From contig NZ_CP006745.1 in NCBI RefSeq assembly GCF_000510265.1, positions 1,013,654 to 1,077,653 of the forward strand: 64,000 bases of DNA, in the 5' to 3' direction. The position numbers and the translations under genes were made by a program. This document shows positions 10,351 to 21,190 of this stretch, piece by piece; the stretch's first letter is position 1; each line of letters opens with the position of its first letter. The notes beneath the pieces were generated by a model. The model saw only the letters and a program-made list of their open reading frames with translations. It ran no database searches and was not told the origin of the DNA. This stretch comes from Candidatus Endolissoclinum faulkneri L5. Its GTDB lineage: Bacteria; Pseudomonadota; Alphaproteobacteria; Thalassobaculales; Thalassobaculaceae.

Positions 10351-10406
10351 AAAAAAAGTAAAAACACAAAAATCCTATTTTTCTGGCTGTATCTGACTAT
10401 AAGGAT
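10351..10406 (-). terminator. Probable dnaK terminator
   Basis: On the minus strand the dnaK stop region pairs with sequence 21 bases downstream (10406-10399 with 10378-10372, 7 bp with one bulged base). This is followed by a T-rich tract (10371-10351). The stem is weak in G+C but the position is right. Confidence 0.45.
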
Positions 10407-12376
10407 CATGAAGATTTATTGCGTTCCTGATCATTGACTTCTTCAAAATCTGCATCGACAACATTGTTGCTTCCTTCAGAAGAGGATTTAGAGCGAGTAG
10501 CAGAACTACCTGCATCAGCAGAACCGTCAGCGCTTATATTATCTGCAACATTAGACACAGTCTGCTCTTGCTGCTGAGCCTTGTACATCGCCTCACCTAA
10601 CTTCATGGAAGACTGCTGTAAGGCTAGTTTCTTGGAGTTAATATGATCAATATCATCTCCTTCTATCGCAGTCTTTAGCGCTGCTATATCAGACTGAATA
10701 GATGCTTTATCCGAAGAATCAAATTTATCGCCAAAATCAGCTATAGTTTTCTCTGTAGAACTGATAATATTATCAGCTTGATTTCTTGCATCGATTAATT
10801 CGCGGCGTTTCTTGTCTTTTGTAGCATTCACCTCTGCGTCTTTGATCATATTCTCAATATCAGTATCAGATAGGCCACCAGAAGCCTGAATACGAATTTG
10901 TTGCTCTTTACCAGTAGCATTATCCTTTGCAGATACGTTAACAATACCATTAGCATCTATATCAAAAGTTACTTCGATCTGTGGTACTCCACGCGGTGCC
11001 GAAGAAATACCAAGCAAATCAAATTGACCAAGCATTTTGTTATCAGATGCCATTTCACGTTCACCCTGAAAAACTCTGATAGTCACTGCTGTTTGATTAT
11101 CCTCGGCAGTTGAAAATGTCTGGCTTTTTTTGGTTGGAATCGTTGTATTGCGGTCTATCAATCGAGTAAAAACTCCACCTAAAGTCTCAATTCCTAACGA
11201 AAGTGGAGTTACATCAAGCAACAATACGTCTTTTACTTCACCTTTTAGTACACCAGCTTGTATCGCAGCCCCTGATGCAACCACTTCATCAGGATTTACA
11301 CCACGATTTGGATCTTTCTCAAAGAAGCTTTTTACCATATCAATAATTTTAGGCATACGGGTCATGCCACCAACCATGATTACTTCGTCTACATCACGAG
11401 CCGATAAGCTAGCATCCTTTAAAGCAGATTCACATGGCGAGATTGTACGTTGAACCAGGTCTTCTACAATTGCCTCTAGTTTAGCGCGAGTAATTTTTAT
11501 ATTAAGATGCTTTGGACCTGATTGGTCTGCAGTAATAAACGGTAAGTTAACTTCAGTTTGTTGGGAAGAGGATAGCTCAATCTTTGCTTTTTCAGCAGCT
11601 TCCTTCAAACGTTGAAGCGCTAGACGATCATTACGCAAATCTATGCCGTTAGCTTTATTAAATTCATCAGCTAAATAGTCGATTAAGCGCTGATCAAAAT
11701 CTTCACCACCTAAAAAAGTATCGCCATTAGTTGACTTAACCTCAAAAACCCCGTCTCCGATTTCTAAAACGGAAACGTCAAAAGTACCACCTCCTAAGTC
11801 ATAAACGACTATAGTTCCGGATGCTTTTTTATCTAAACCATAAGCAAGAGATGCGGCAGTTGGCTCATTGATAATGCGTAATACTTCAAGGCCGGCAATC
11901 TTACCTGCATCCTTAGTTGCCTGGCGTTGAGCATCATTAAAGTACGCCGGCACAGTAATGACTGCTTGACTAACACTCTCACCCAAATAAGCCTCAGCAT
12001 CATCCTTCATTTTACCAAGAATCATTGCAGAAATTTGCGCTGGACTATACTTACTTTCAGCAATCTCCACCCAAGCATCACCGTTATCGCCCACGACAAC
12101 ATTATAGGGAACAAGCTCATTAAATTTTTTGGACGCAACATCATCAGCGCGACGACCAAGTAAACGCTTAATGGCGAATAGAGTTTTTTCTGGATTAGTA
12201 ACTGCTTGACGCTTTGCAGACTGACCAATAAGCCGTTCACCACTTTCAGTAAAAGCTACCATAGAAGGTGTAGTACGAGCACCCTCGGCGTTTTCAATAA
12301 TCTTAGCATTTACTCCATCCATGACAGCTACGCACGAATTTGTCGTGCCTAGATCGATACCAATAAACTTGCTCAT
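10406..12376 (-). CDS. dnaK: Molecular chaperone DnaK (Hsp70)
   Basis: DnaK is an ATP-driven Hsp70 that binds exposed hydrophobic segments. It works with DnaJ and GrpE, both also in this window. The 656-residue protein is complete: the nucleotide-binding domain starts [14 protein letters not shown], phosphate-binding loops such as [14 protein letters not shown] follow, then the interdomain linker and substrate-binding domain ([14 protein letters not shown]), a helical lid, and the usual acidic tail DADFEEV. The start at 12376 has a GAGGAAGG ribosome binding site just upstream. The leader is GC-rich compared with its surroundings. dnaK is separated from grpE by about 43 kb in this window, so the heat-shock genes no longer form one operon. 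Confidence 0.98.
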   Translation of the reverse strand: MSKFIGIDLGTTNSCVAVMDGVNAKIIENAEGARTTPSMVAFTESGERLIGQSAKRQAVTNPEKTLFAIKRLLGRRADDVASKKFNELVPYNVVVGDNGDAWVEIAESKYSPAQISAMILGKMKDDAEAYLGESVSQAVITVPAYFNDAQRQATKDAGKIAGLEVLRIINEPTAASLAYGLDKKASGTIVVYDLGGGTFDVSVLEIGDGVFEVKSTNGDTFLGGEDFDQRLIDYLADEFNKANGIDLRNDRLALQRLKEAAEKAKIELSSSQQTEVNLPFITADQSGPKHLNIKITRAKLEAIVEDLVQRTISPCESALKDASLSARDVDEVIMVGGMTRMPKIIDMVKSFFEKDPNRGVNPDEVVASGAAIQAGVLKGEVKDVLLLDVTPLSLGIETLGGVFTRLIDRNTTIPTKKSQTFSTAEDNQTAVTIRVFQGEREMASDNKMLGQFDLLGISSAPRGVPQIEVTFDIDANGIVNVSAKDNATGKEQQIRIQASGGLSDTDIENMIKDAEVNATKDKKRRELIDARNQADNIISSTEKTIADFGDKFDSSDKASIQSDIAALKTAIEGDDIDHINSKKLALQQSSMKLGEAMYKAQQQEQTVSNVADNISADGSADAGSSATRSKSSSEGSNNVVDADFEEVNDQERNKSS

Positions 12377-12440
12377 ACCTTCCTCTTTTGATAAGCGGCA
12401 GGTGCCATTAGCCTCGAAAGCGCCTCTGGCTCCCCCATCA
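12377..12440 (-). promoter_or_regulatory. GC-rich leader of dnaK
   Basis: The 50 bases at 12388-12437 are about 60% GC by my count, against roughly a quarter in neighbouring spacer. They sit directly upstream of the dnaK ribosome binding site (GAGGAAGG, about 12379-12386). Compositional survival next to a start codon suggests selection on the RNA leader. Short self-complementary pieces such as GAGCC with GGCT occur, but I did not establish a fold. Confidence 0.4.
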
Positions 12441-12599
12441 GGTTAATAATATAACATATTTAGGTCATGATTAGAACATATTATAGTTTTTAGCACTCAC
12501 TGATGCAATAGTTGCCCAACAGCGATTAAACCAATCCTAGTTGGTGTTTTTATTCATCCCGCGCTTTAACGGTTACGATCGATTCATACTAACCTAATT

Positions 12600-12665
12600 T
12601 GTGATTTAATGTAGATTATATAGTCTGTGATTTAATGTAGATTATATAGTCTAGATTATATAGTC
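12600..12665. repeat. Tandem repeat, 26-bp unit, 2.5 copies
   Basis: Two identical 26-bp copies (12600-12625 and 12626-12651) and a 14-bp partial third copy ending TATATAGTC (12652-12665) lie about 225 bp upstream of dnaK. The copies are exact, so the duplication is recent. Confidence 0.9.
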
Positions 12666-13519
12666 AATTTTCAGTATAACAAGTAGATGTTATCTACTTC
12701 TCTCAATACAAATTTTCATCTAACAACGAAATATGTTGATTTTAAAGTAGAAAATGCAATACTGTATAAATGATTTCAAGATAAATTACCCGATAGCATC
12801 TGCTGTCAGCATGCTAAACAATCTCAGTTTTGCTCACCGAAACGGTTTTTACGGCTTAAATTTTAAGAAATGGAGAATCAATATTAAGGAGTTTTCCCAT
12901 GGTGCAATCCATTAAAAGCTAATCTATAATTAGAAAATCTTTAGTTAGGCCTCCAAGAAAAAGTAAAAATCATTACTGTTTTTGAGGCACAAATGGAGTA
13001 TTTCGACAAGAATAATGCTCTAGGATTATTTAATCTCATTGCTGAATAATTAAAATAATTATTGTTATGTTATTGATAAAAATAATTTTTAATTTTTTTG
13101 AAAAAAAGTGAGTCAATGACAGGGTTCAACAGGTTTAATATTTTACGAAACAAGATATTTTACTGATATTCTTAGCATTGTTTGGTGTCCTTCTAATGTT
13201 TGAATTGTTCAATTATTTAATAATAATCGTGCGTAAATTTCTGGTAGTACAATATGAGAGTATAATTAGATTAACGAAGTAAGCCTTAAAAAACTTAACT
13301 AGCTTGCTTTGAATATGTCATGCTAACGGTTGCGCATGCTAGCGCACTACTAAATTTCATTCTATAACGAATAATAAACTAGTAATAATGGCCGGAATCG
13401 TTCGTATCATTCTGCGGATCAATCTTTTACTTATCTCGTTGAGCAAAAAAAATCACAACTCAATTAAAACAACGAAACTTACACATGCAAATCAAGTAAC
13501 TTGAAGCTAATTTAGAATT

Positions 13520-13565
13520 AATACTACGCCTAGATGCAAAAGATTTTGCATCTAGGCGTAGTATT
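13520..13565. repeat. Perfect 22-bp inverted repeat, 2-nt centre
   Basis: Arms 13520-13541 and 13544-13565 are exact reverse complements around GA. The central part (CTACGCCTAGATGC) is GC-richer than its surroundings. It would form a very stable hairpin or cruciform. No gene is within 1 kb and no T-run follows on either strand. Confidence 0.9.
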
Positions 13566-14276
13566 TTAGCGAAACTTTCCCAATTACTTTAAAATCTTGT
13601 TTTGTTAATCAAAAGCAGAGAATAATCATTTATTGCTAAATTCATTAAGCTAGTGACTAAATTAACTATAACTATAAAAACTTAAACAAATCATAAATTA
13701 TTTACCTCAACTAGTAGTTGTTCAAAAAAACATTTATTAATTTTTAAAAGCAAGATTTCAATAACAAAACACTTTTATCTAAAAAAACCATATTAAAGGC
13801 AATAATCCCTAGAACAAAGCTAAATATCTTTACTAATCTTGGATTATGCTTCGACATTACTGATCGAATAGTAAGTGTTCGACCAACAAAAGAATAAAAA
13901 CTAACGACTAAAGCTAGTAATACATACTTTTAACGACGAACTACTCGATTCATTTATAAAATGACTACTTAGTCATTTTGCTTAACTATTCTAATGACAA
14001 TTTCTTCTAATATTCGAAGGAAAGAAAATTTGAATTTTTCACATAGCTAACATAGAAAATTAAATAAATAAAAACATTTTTATATAATACCTAATAAGCA
14101 CATAGTAGATCAAACAAACATACTATGATTGCTGAGGTCTAATATTAGTTTATAATTAAAAGTAACTTACCGAACAATGATAATTATTGACTAGATTATA
14201 AATATACTTAGCATTATATGTATAAGGAAATAATCATACTTATTGATTTAAGGCAAAGATTGCATTCATTAATTAA

Positions 14277-14480
14277 GAAATTATTTATTCTAATAAGCTA
14301 GTCTTTAGTCATCGAATAAGGAGTAACATTTATCTACGATCCTATGACAACCTAGACTATATCACGGAACTAATTACAGAGCTAACAATTCTGCAAAAAC
14401 ATGCTGATAAAGCTAAAAGCATATTAGCCCATCGCGACGATAAAGATGCTTTTAGCTGTCCTCATTACGATCCATCCTAA
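14277..14480 (+). pseudogene. Possible small gene or decayed gene end
   Basis: A stop-free frame runs from 14277 to a TAA at 14478-14480. It encodes a protein-like, mostly helical sequence that includes YDNLDYITELITELTILQKH and later HRDDKDAFSCPHYDPS. There is no ATG. An AAGGAG (14318-14323) is followed four bases later by ATT (14328), which would give a 50-codon product from a non-standard start. Otherwise it is the tail of a lost gene. A strong terminator follows at 14514-14550, which supports past or present transcription. I do not recognise the family. An internal inverted repeat (14412-14422 with 14446-14456) overlaps the 3' part. Confidence 0.3.
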
Positions 14481-14513
14481 AATTAGTTAGTATAGTAAGA
14501 ATCTCGAATTAAC

Positions 14514-14550
14514 TTCTAGTGCTCTAACAGCAGCTATAAGTTTTTTTTTT
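14514..14550 (+). terminator. Rho-independent terminator with no known gene upstream
   Basis: The left arm 14514-14523 (CTTCTAGTGCT) and the right arm 14529-14540 pair over ten positions with one mismatch and one bulged G, around a 5-nt loop. Ten T residues (14541-14550) follow directly. It is the most classical terminator in the window. The only candidate upstream is the open frame at 14277-14480. Confidence 0.65.
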
Positions 14551-16264
14551 GAAACTCACTAAATTAATACGATAAACAAAGCTACCGTATTAATCATGGG
14601 ATGGCAATTGTATAAAACAAGCAAAACTCATTACCTTATTTTTATTTCAACTAATGTCTGAATACAAACACTCTAAATATTTTATCGTGTTTGACCCTAA
14701 CATTAATAAATCGGTCTATAAAAAACTACTTTGCCCACAAAGTAACAAGTAGTTCATCTAATTTCCTTACATAAGCTACAATTTAATTAACTAAGATCGA
14801 TTGAATAAACTGGACGCAAATAATCTTCCAATAATCAATCAAATTAGTTCAGTCATTAGCGCCCTAGTTAACAAATTAATCAAATCAGAATACCCGCCTA
14901 ATAATACAAATTTTCGCAATGAATTCAGGCAAAGCAGATGACTTGGCCTCTAATAATATTTTAAATTAATAGCGAACTCTTCGTCAAAGCATCAGCCAAT
15001 TAACGCCAAATAACCCACACTAACCTAATATCTTAGTGCTAGGCATAGCCTAGTGCGATCAAATAGAGGGGAAATACATAATAAGAATTACTCATAAATC
15101 TTAAAAAATCCGTTCTAGTTTCAGAAGTATGTACAACCTAAGATAAGAAAACGATCTATTCAAGATTTATTAGGTATAACAATTTAGTAAATCAATAAAT
15201 CGTACCCGAGTCAATCAAAGTGTATTCTATGGTGTACCCCAGAAAGCCGACATTATACGCTATAGAATGTAAGTTAGTTCAAGTCTATATCGAAATTACA
15301 ATATTAATCTTACATTAAGCTGCCAGCCGAACAATAATGCATGGAAGCCATGCTCTTTACAAATTAAATCAAGTTAATCAACGATAACTGCTGTTCGTTA
15401 TTGTTCAGAAGGGGAAAATCAAGAAAGTATCTGATACGCTAGCGGCATGTAAAATCTGAAGAACAACGCTGAAATTTATAAGAGTCAAATCTTAATTTCT
15501 TAGATATCCGCCGAAGTGGATATGGAATACAACTGATACTACGCATCCTAGCCAGTTAACCATCAAATAATAAATCAACGCATGTCTTCAGAAAGAATTA
15601 GGATAGATAATTTGTATCAAAATTTGCTTTTATTCCGCATAAATCAACAGTTAATTCTGAAAGCCAGTGGAAAACATTAAATCAGGCAATATAAAAATAT
15701 ATTGTCTTTTGGGCCAAGTGGTCAAATAATTCATTTAACAAGCGCGATTAAAGCATCGACTCCGTTAACTATACCTGGTGTAATAATGCGAATTACTGTA
15801 TCTCCAAATATTATCTTGCTAACATGTTTTCGTTTTAATTGCATAATCCGTTTGTTTAAACATTAGACTATTTGCAATCCTGACTAATAATTCTTGAAAA
15901 TAGTTTTCAGCTCTTTGATAAATAACGTCAAATATCGGTTATCGCACTCTACTGATCTTTAGGATTATCGTGTAAAAATAACATTCACTTGGAGAATAGG
16001 CAGTACTCAGATACCTAAAAGAAGAGTTTGTAAAAATCATCGATGCGGTATAAAACAGCAAAGGATCTGAATATAGGTGCGCTTAAATTTTAAATACTGC
16101 TTTAATATTTAATGTGGTGGTCTAAGCAATGGTCTAAAATTTTGCTTCAAAATTATCCATTACTAGAGAAGTAAGCTCAGCAAATAGCGATCGATTTTTC
16201 ACTATTTATAATTCCGAAAATAGTATATACCAAGACATATACTTGAACAATAAAGGCGTTAAGC

Positions 16265-16314
16265 ATAATAAAAAAAATCTTATTTAATAGTAAGTTCGTG
16301 AACTTATTATTAAA
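16265..16314 (-). terminator. Minus-strand hairpin with T-run, possible end of the dxs transcript
   Basis: The inverted repeat 16283-16297 with 16300-16314 (15 bp, one G-U-type position, 2-nt loop) is followed on the minus strand by eight T residues (plus-strand A-run at 16270-16277) after a short gap. It lies about 810 bp beyond the dxs stop. Confidence 0.5.
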
Positions 16315-17124
16315 AATACCATTCCAAATGTTTTTTTATATCTAATTTTTACAATTGAAATCAGCCAAGTGGTCAAAATACTAAAAATCAAGCTGATATT
16401 ATAGATCAGAAAATTATTTAGTGCTAAGTTTAGAACCGCCTGTAAACATTAATAAGTGATACTTTGACATAACAATTGTTGAAGTTTAGCAATTAGCATA
16501 TGATCCCGAGTAGGATTCAAGAGTCCTAATTCCAAAAATAATCAAAATATCTTGTGTGAATTTTTTAAATCACAGCAATGCAAAGTGTCTTTTTGGTCAG
16601 ACTAATTTTCTTATCATTTTATTACCCGATGACTACACTACCGCAATCAACACGGATTATAAATCTGATTATTTATCTAAAAGCAGACAGTAAGTATTAG
16701 GTAAAAATAGTATCTCATAACTAATAGCTTTTTTACATCTAAACGAGAGATCCTAATTTCATATCAGAAAGATTGAAATCACAAATGATTTTAATCCTAT
16801 GGGCCTTGTTTACATTAAACTGCAAAAATTAACTTTTATAGATTATTGGTATAATTAGTCACTGTGCTATTGGTTTCGATGTAAGTCAATCGAAATAATA
16901 ACAACTTTAGCATTATTATTATTTATATACCGCAAACCATCTCTAATCTATTTGCTGAACAGGAATCAATGCTATTCAAGTCTTTTTAGTAAAAATTAAA
17001 TGATGAGAATGTAAAACGCATATAGCAATTATTATGCAAATAGCGATATTGTATAAGCTTAAACTTAAGTGTGTGTAATTTTAGCTGAGATATACAAAAC
17101 ATCTACTCTTTCTAAACAAGACAT

Positions 17125-19038
17125 CTAAAGATCGCCTGAAGTTACAGGTACCTTCAGTGCATAAAGTGCTGTGTTCAAAATCGATTCCGCATCTAATCCA
17201 GCGTCTTTGTATTGAGCAATCTGATTGTCGTGATCAATCGGCCTATCAGGTAACACCATCAAGCGTACAGCTAATCCGATATCTAACAGTCCAGCTTGAG
17301 CTAAATGATGCAGCACTTGAGTAGCAAAACCACCGATAGCATTCTCTTCCACAGTGATAAGTACTGCGTGTTCTTTAGCTAGACGACTGATAAGTTCGAC
17401 GTCAATCGGCTTAGCGAATCGTGCGTCGGCCACTGTAGTGGATATTCCTCGAGCCTGTAAAGCATCCGCTGCAGACACCGCCTCTTGTAATCTAGTACCA
17501 AGAGATAATATAGCGACGGTTGTGCCCTCACGTACAACTCTTCCCTTACCAATCTGCAGTATCGACCCAACCTTGGGTAATTCTACGCCAACACTTTCTC
17601 CACGTGGGTAACGCACAGCTGAGGGGCCATCATCAATTGCAACAGCGGTGGCAATCATGTGTTTTAACTCTGCTTCGTCAGATGGCGCCATAATAATAAA
17701 ATTTGGCAAACACCCAAGATAAGTCAGATCAAAGGTCCCAGCATGAGGAGCACCATCCTCACCAACTAATCCAGCCCGATCGATAATAAAACGCACTGGT
17801 AAATCATGCAACATCACATCATGAACCACCTGATCGTAACCACGTTGCAAAAAGGTTGAATAAATTGCTGCGAATGGCTTCATTCCCTCACATGCCATAC
17901 CAGCAGCGAATGTCACTGCATGCTGCTCAGCGATACCGACATCAAAACTACGTTTTGGGAAGCGTTCAGCAAACTTGTTAAGTCCCGTACCAGATGGCAT
18001 GGCAGCAGTAATTGCAACAATACGGTCATCTACCTCTGCAGCTTGAATTAAGCTTTCAGCAAAAACGTTAGTGTAACTTGGGGCATTTAATTGCGGCTTA
18101 ATCTGCTTGCCAGTAATCGGATTAAATTTAGCAACTGCATGGTATTTTTCAGCATTATTCTCAGTAAACGGGTGTCCCCGACCCTTTTCGGTAACTATGT
18201 GTAAAAGTACAGGCCCATGTTTGCTAACCTTTAGTGTCTTTAAAATTAGAACAAGATGGTCCATATTATGCCCATCGATCGGGCCAATATAGAAAAAACC
18301 CATTTTCTCAAATAGAGTACTTTCCGCAAATACGCCTCTGGCAAACTTTTTCACCTGGCGATTAACCAGTTCCAGATAGCTCGGAAATTGCTGAGTAAGT
18401 TGTTTTTTAAGCTCATGAAAAGAGGGAAAAGAATGTGAAGATATGATCTTCGATAGGTAAGCACTTATGGCGCCGACAGGCTGGGAAATTGACATCTCAT
18501 TGTCGTTTAAAATGACTAAAATGCTACTGGCAGATACGCCAGCATTATTCATAGCCTCATAAGCCATACCAGCACTCATTGACCCATCGCCAATTACTGA
18601 AACCACATCAAAATCCTTGCCCAGCAGATCGCGTGCCGCGGCCATGCCTAGGCCGGAGGAAATAGAAGTTGAACTATGCCCTGCGCCAAAGGAATCGTAT
18701 TCGCTCTCTGAACGCTTTGTGAACCCTGATAATCCTCCTTTCTGACGAAGTGTACGGATACGGTCGCGGCGACCAGTTAATATCTTGTGGGGATAAGCTT
18801 GATGGCCAACATCCAAAATCACTTTGTCATGTGGTGTATCAAATACATGATGCAAAGCTACGGTTAACTCAACTATACCAAGACCAGCACCTAAATGCCC
18901 ACCAGTAACCGACACCGCTGAAATTGTCTCAGCACGCAGTTCATCAGCCACTTGACGTAATTGGCTAACGCTTAACTCTTTCAAATCATTTGGGGTAGAG
19001 ATTAAATCCAGGAGCGGAGTATCTGGCCGATAGCTCAT
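17125..19038 (-). CDS. dxs: 1-deoxy-D-xylulose-5-phosphate synthase
   Basis: DXS condenses pyruvate and glyceraldehyde 3-phosphate using thiamine diphosphate, the first step of the MEP isoprenoid pathway. It is 637 residues, full length. Visible signatures are [15 protein letters not shown] (about 76-90), the thiamine-diphosphate motif GDGSMSAG starting at 150, and the pyrimidine-domain segment [20 protein letters not shown] transketolase C-terminal domain completes it. It is the third gene of a compact operon xseB-ispA-dxs, starting 17 bp after the ispA stop. This cluster is conserved in alphaproteobacteria and is often followed by tlyA, which is missing here. Confidence 0.97.
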   Translation of the reverse strand: MSYRPDTPLLDLISTPNDLKELSVSQLRQVADELRAETISAVSVTGGHLGAGLGIVELTVALHHVFDTPHDKVILDVGHQAYPHKILTGRRDRIRTLRQKGGLSGFTKRSESEYDSFGAGHSSTSISSGLGMAAARDLLGKDFDVVSVIGDGSMSAGMAYEAMNNAGVSASSILVILNDNEMSISQPVGAISAYLSKIISSHSFPSFHELKKQLTQQFPSYLELVNRQVKKFARGVFAESTLFEKMGFFYIGPIDGHNMDHLVLILKTLKVSKHGPVLLHIVTEKGRGHPFTENNAEKYHAVAKFNPITGKQIKPQLNAPSYTNVFAESLIQAAEVDDRIVAITAAMPSGTGLNKFAERFPKRSFDVGIAEQHAVTFAAGMACEGMKPFAAIYSTFLQRGYDQVVHDVMLHDLPVRFIIDRAGLVGEDGAPHAGTFDLTYLGCLPNFIIMAPSDEAELKHMIATAVAIDDGPSAVRYPRGESVGVELPKVGSILQIGKGRVVREGTTVAILSLGTRLQEAVSAADALQARGISTTVADARFAKPIDVELISRLAKEHAVLITVEENAIGGFATQVLHHLAQAGLLDIGLAVRLMVLPDRPIDHDNQIAQYKDAGLDAESILNTALYALKVPVTSGDL

Positions 19039-19055
19039 AATTTGTTACCATCCAG

Positions 19056-19946
19056 TCAGTTAGTGCAATTTGTAAAATAGCGAGCAGCCTCACGTAGCGG
19101 ATTAGCTAATTCATCGAATACCTCGAGCGCACTGATTGCGTTATCAACTAATAAACTAACATGCGCTCGCGTCCTCTCCACACCTAAAACCGAAACGAAA
19201 GTTGCTTTACCATCCACAGCATCTTGTCCAATCGCGTTACAAAGCTTTTTCTGATCAGCTTCCACGTCCAATAAATCATCAGTAATCTGAAAAGCTAAAC
19301 CGAATTCCTGCGCAAAATCATGCAATGCCATATAAGATCTATAAGAACCTTTGCCCATAATAGATCCAGCAACTGAAGAAAATGTAAACATTTTACTAGT
19401 TTTTAAATACTGCAAGCGGGTAATTTTGCTAATGTTTAACTCATCTATCCGCTCAGAAAGCAGATCGATCATTTGCCCACCGCACATACCATTTACACCA
19501 ACTGCTTGAGACAATTTTCGCACCAGCTCTATCCTTACAGCGGGATCAACATGAGTTTCTGGCGCAGAAAGAACCTCAAAAGCTAGAGCCTGGAGTGCAT
19601 CACCAGCCAAAATAGCAGTTGCTTCATCGAATTGCCTGTGACAACTTGGCTTACCACGTCGAGTATCGGCATTGTCCATCGCCGGTAAGTCATCATGAAT
19701 TAAAGAATAGGTATGCATAAATTCTACAGCAGCTGCAACCCGAGCTGCGCAATTCTTATCGACGCTAAATAGTGCTGAAGAATGGGTTACAAGAAACGGC
19801 CGCAGCCTTTTGCCACCTGTAGTGTAGGAGTAACGCATCGCTTCAAAAAGCCGCATTTCAGTGTCTTTCGTTCGCGATAGCAGCATATCCATAGTTTCAT
19901 CAACGACAGCAATACACTCAGCTAGCAGAGTAGGCAGATCAGACAT
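19056..19946 (-). CDS. ispA: Farnesyl diphosphate synthase (polyprenyl synthetase)
   Basis: This enzyme elongates dimethylallyl diphosphate with isopentenyl diphosphate to geranyl and farnesyl diphosphate, using precursors made through dxs next door. It is 296 residues. The first aspartate-rich motif is DDLPAMD at 85-91 and the second is DDLLD at 223-227. The GGKRLRP segment at 44-50 and GGQMIDL around 156-162 are also typical. The chain length of the product (C15 rather than C10 or C20) is inferred from the family and context. It starts 21 bp after xseB and is followed by dxs after 17 bp. Confidence 0.93.
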   Translation of the reverse strand: MSDLPTLLAECIAVVDETMDMLLSRTKDTEMRLFEAMRYSYTTGGKRLRPFLVTHSSALFSVDKNCAARVAAAVEFMHTYSLIHDDLPAMDNADTRRGKPSCHRQFDEATAILAGDALQALAFEVLSAPETHVDPAVRIELVRKLSQAVGVNGMCGGQMIDLLSERIDELNISKITRLQYLKTSKMFTFSSVAGSIMGKGSYRSYMALHDFAQEFGLAFQITDDLLDVEADQKKLCNAIGQDAVDGKATFVSVLGVERTRAHVSLLVDNAISALEVFDELANPLREAARYFTNCTN

Positions 19947-19967
19947 CCAGTTTCTCCTAATGGCATT

Positions 19968-20213
19968 TCAATCTGCATTACCAGAAGGCTGAATGCCTTC
20001 ATTAAGACTAACTTGCTTAGCCTTAAGCAAGACCTTCTTTAATTCATTTTTGCAATACCTTTTTAGAGCAATACCACGATCATAAGCGGCAATAGTATCA
20101 TGGAGCGACGACTCACCTTGCTGCAAATTATCGACTATTACTTCGAGTTCGCACAAAGCGTTTTCGAAGGTTATAGTATCGATAGGCTCCGATGGCTGGA
20201 ATAAATTATACAT
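19968..20213 (-). CDS. xseB: Exodeoxyribonuclease VII small subunit
   Basis: This is the small subunit of exonuclease VII, which degrades single-stranded DNA together with XseA (not in this window). It is 81 residues, normal for the family, with the conserved helix FENALCELEVIVDNLQQGE and the following SLHDTIAAYDRGIALKRYC. I chose the ATG at 20213 rather than the TTG at 20216 because an AGGGA precedes it at good spacing. It is the first gene of the xseB-ispA-dxs operon. Confidence 0.92.
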   Translation of the reverse strand: MYNLFQPSEPIDTITFENALCELEVIVDNLQQGESSLHDTIAAYDRGIALKRYCKNELKKVLLKAKQVSLNEGIQPSGNAD

Positions 20214-21190
20214 CAATCATCCCTGTTCACTGAAAATGCAGGAAAATTTATATAATCTAATTTACCAATTCATAAAACCGCATTTCTCTTCTTAGAGAGG
20301 AGAGCAGTTTTTATGAAAAAAAGGTAATCAAGCAAGTACTTGTCTTCCTCTATAACAAAAGTAAAAATAAATTAGCAATTATCTGAATTAAATAAATAAA
20401 TTGTTTGGAATTACTTATAGTGCTTAGTATCAAACATCACTAAAACATGAAATTTTCTTACTGTCTGGCATAAATTTAACGCTGTCTTTTGAAATGATTT
20501 ATCGGTAAATTCTTCAAGAATTACCTGGCAGCAAAATCTGAGCTCCATAAGGAGTATAGTAAGCATTTCTAATAGCCTCTCGTGGCTTAATGTAAAACGA
20601 CCTTAACTTAGCTTTCAGCTACTATAACAAGAGCATAATTTATTAATTAAAAAAACCTGAATAATAAACTCATTATCTAATTATCGTGCTACTGGAATTA
20701 ACAAAGAAAATTTTTATTAAGCTAAAATGAAATGACAGTTACATATTTTTGAAGTTTACGAAGTGCTAATTCTTAAAATCTAAACAAGCCTAGATTACCT
20801 CTAGGGTCTAAATTTAAAAATAACGGTAACTGTCCACCTAATAAACTAAAAATTAATATGGTCAGCTTTAAAGAAGTAATCTTTAGTCTTTAGCAAATAG
20901 AATATCAAAGGATATACAAAATCAAACCTCTACTAATAAAGTAAATTAAAGTTTTTTTTATAAAGATTTATACTATACCTTATTTAAGTCTAATCTTTAA
21001 TTTTATTAAGGATTATTTGCTATATTGTATAGCAATGTTAAACTAAATAGCAACAGTGAAAATTCACTATAAGTCAACAAATAAAACGTAATTTTTATAA
21101 ACATTAAGTCAAAGCATACCAAAAGAAAACTACAAACTACTCAAAACTTTTTTTTGGAGAAACCTAAATAGACAAAGATATTTGCTTATT
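20214..21190. other. Non-coding spacer upstream of xseB
   Basis: I find no reading frame of note. An imperfect hairpin at about 20273-20317, some 60 bp upstream of xseB, may belong to its leader. The rest is AT-rich sequence without recognisable relics. Confidence 0.55.

Larger units (their letters stand above)
9374..10405. other. Non-coding spacer between convergent dnaJ and dnaK
   Basis: There is no credible reading frame. The spacer contains two perfect inverted repeats (9505-9542 and 10022-10055) and the probable dnaK terminator at its right end. If dnaJ was inverted in place, one breakpoint should lie in this spacer. Confidence 0.6.
12377..17124. other. 4.7-kb non-coding spacer, the largest in the window
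   Basis: Apart from the dnaK leader, this stretch has no recognisable gene. It holds a 26-bp tandem repeat (12600-12665), a perfect 22-bp inverted repeat (13520-13565), a 68-codon stop-free frame followed by a convincing terminator (14277-14550), and a hairpin with a minus-strand T-run (16270-16314). The last 0.8 kb before dxs is about the length of tlyA, which follows dxs in many alphaproteobacteria, but no TlyA motif can be read. Confidence 0.6.

Noticed and set aside
12490-12498. TTAGCACTC, an exact half of the CIRCE operator, upstream of dnaK
   Set aside because: The second half-site (GAGTGCTAA) is absent at the expected 9-bp spacing, so a working HrcA operator is not supported. It could be a relic.
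16500-16535. Minus-strand DS-stop-ILLG reading that resembles the TlyA C-terminal SPILGPEGN motif
   Set aside because: Too short, interrupted by a stop and an extra residue; within chance.
20273-20317. Hairpin upstream of xseB as a terminator
   Set aside because: The stem has several mismatches and the T-run is only five bases; direction and function are unclear.
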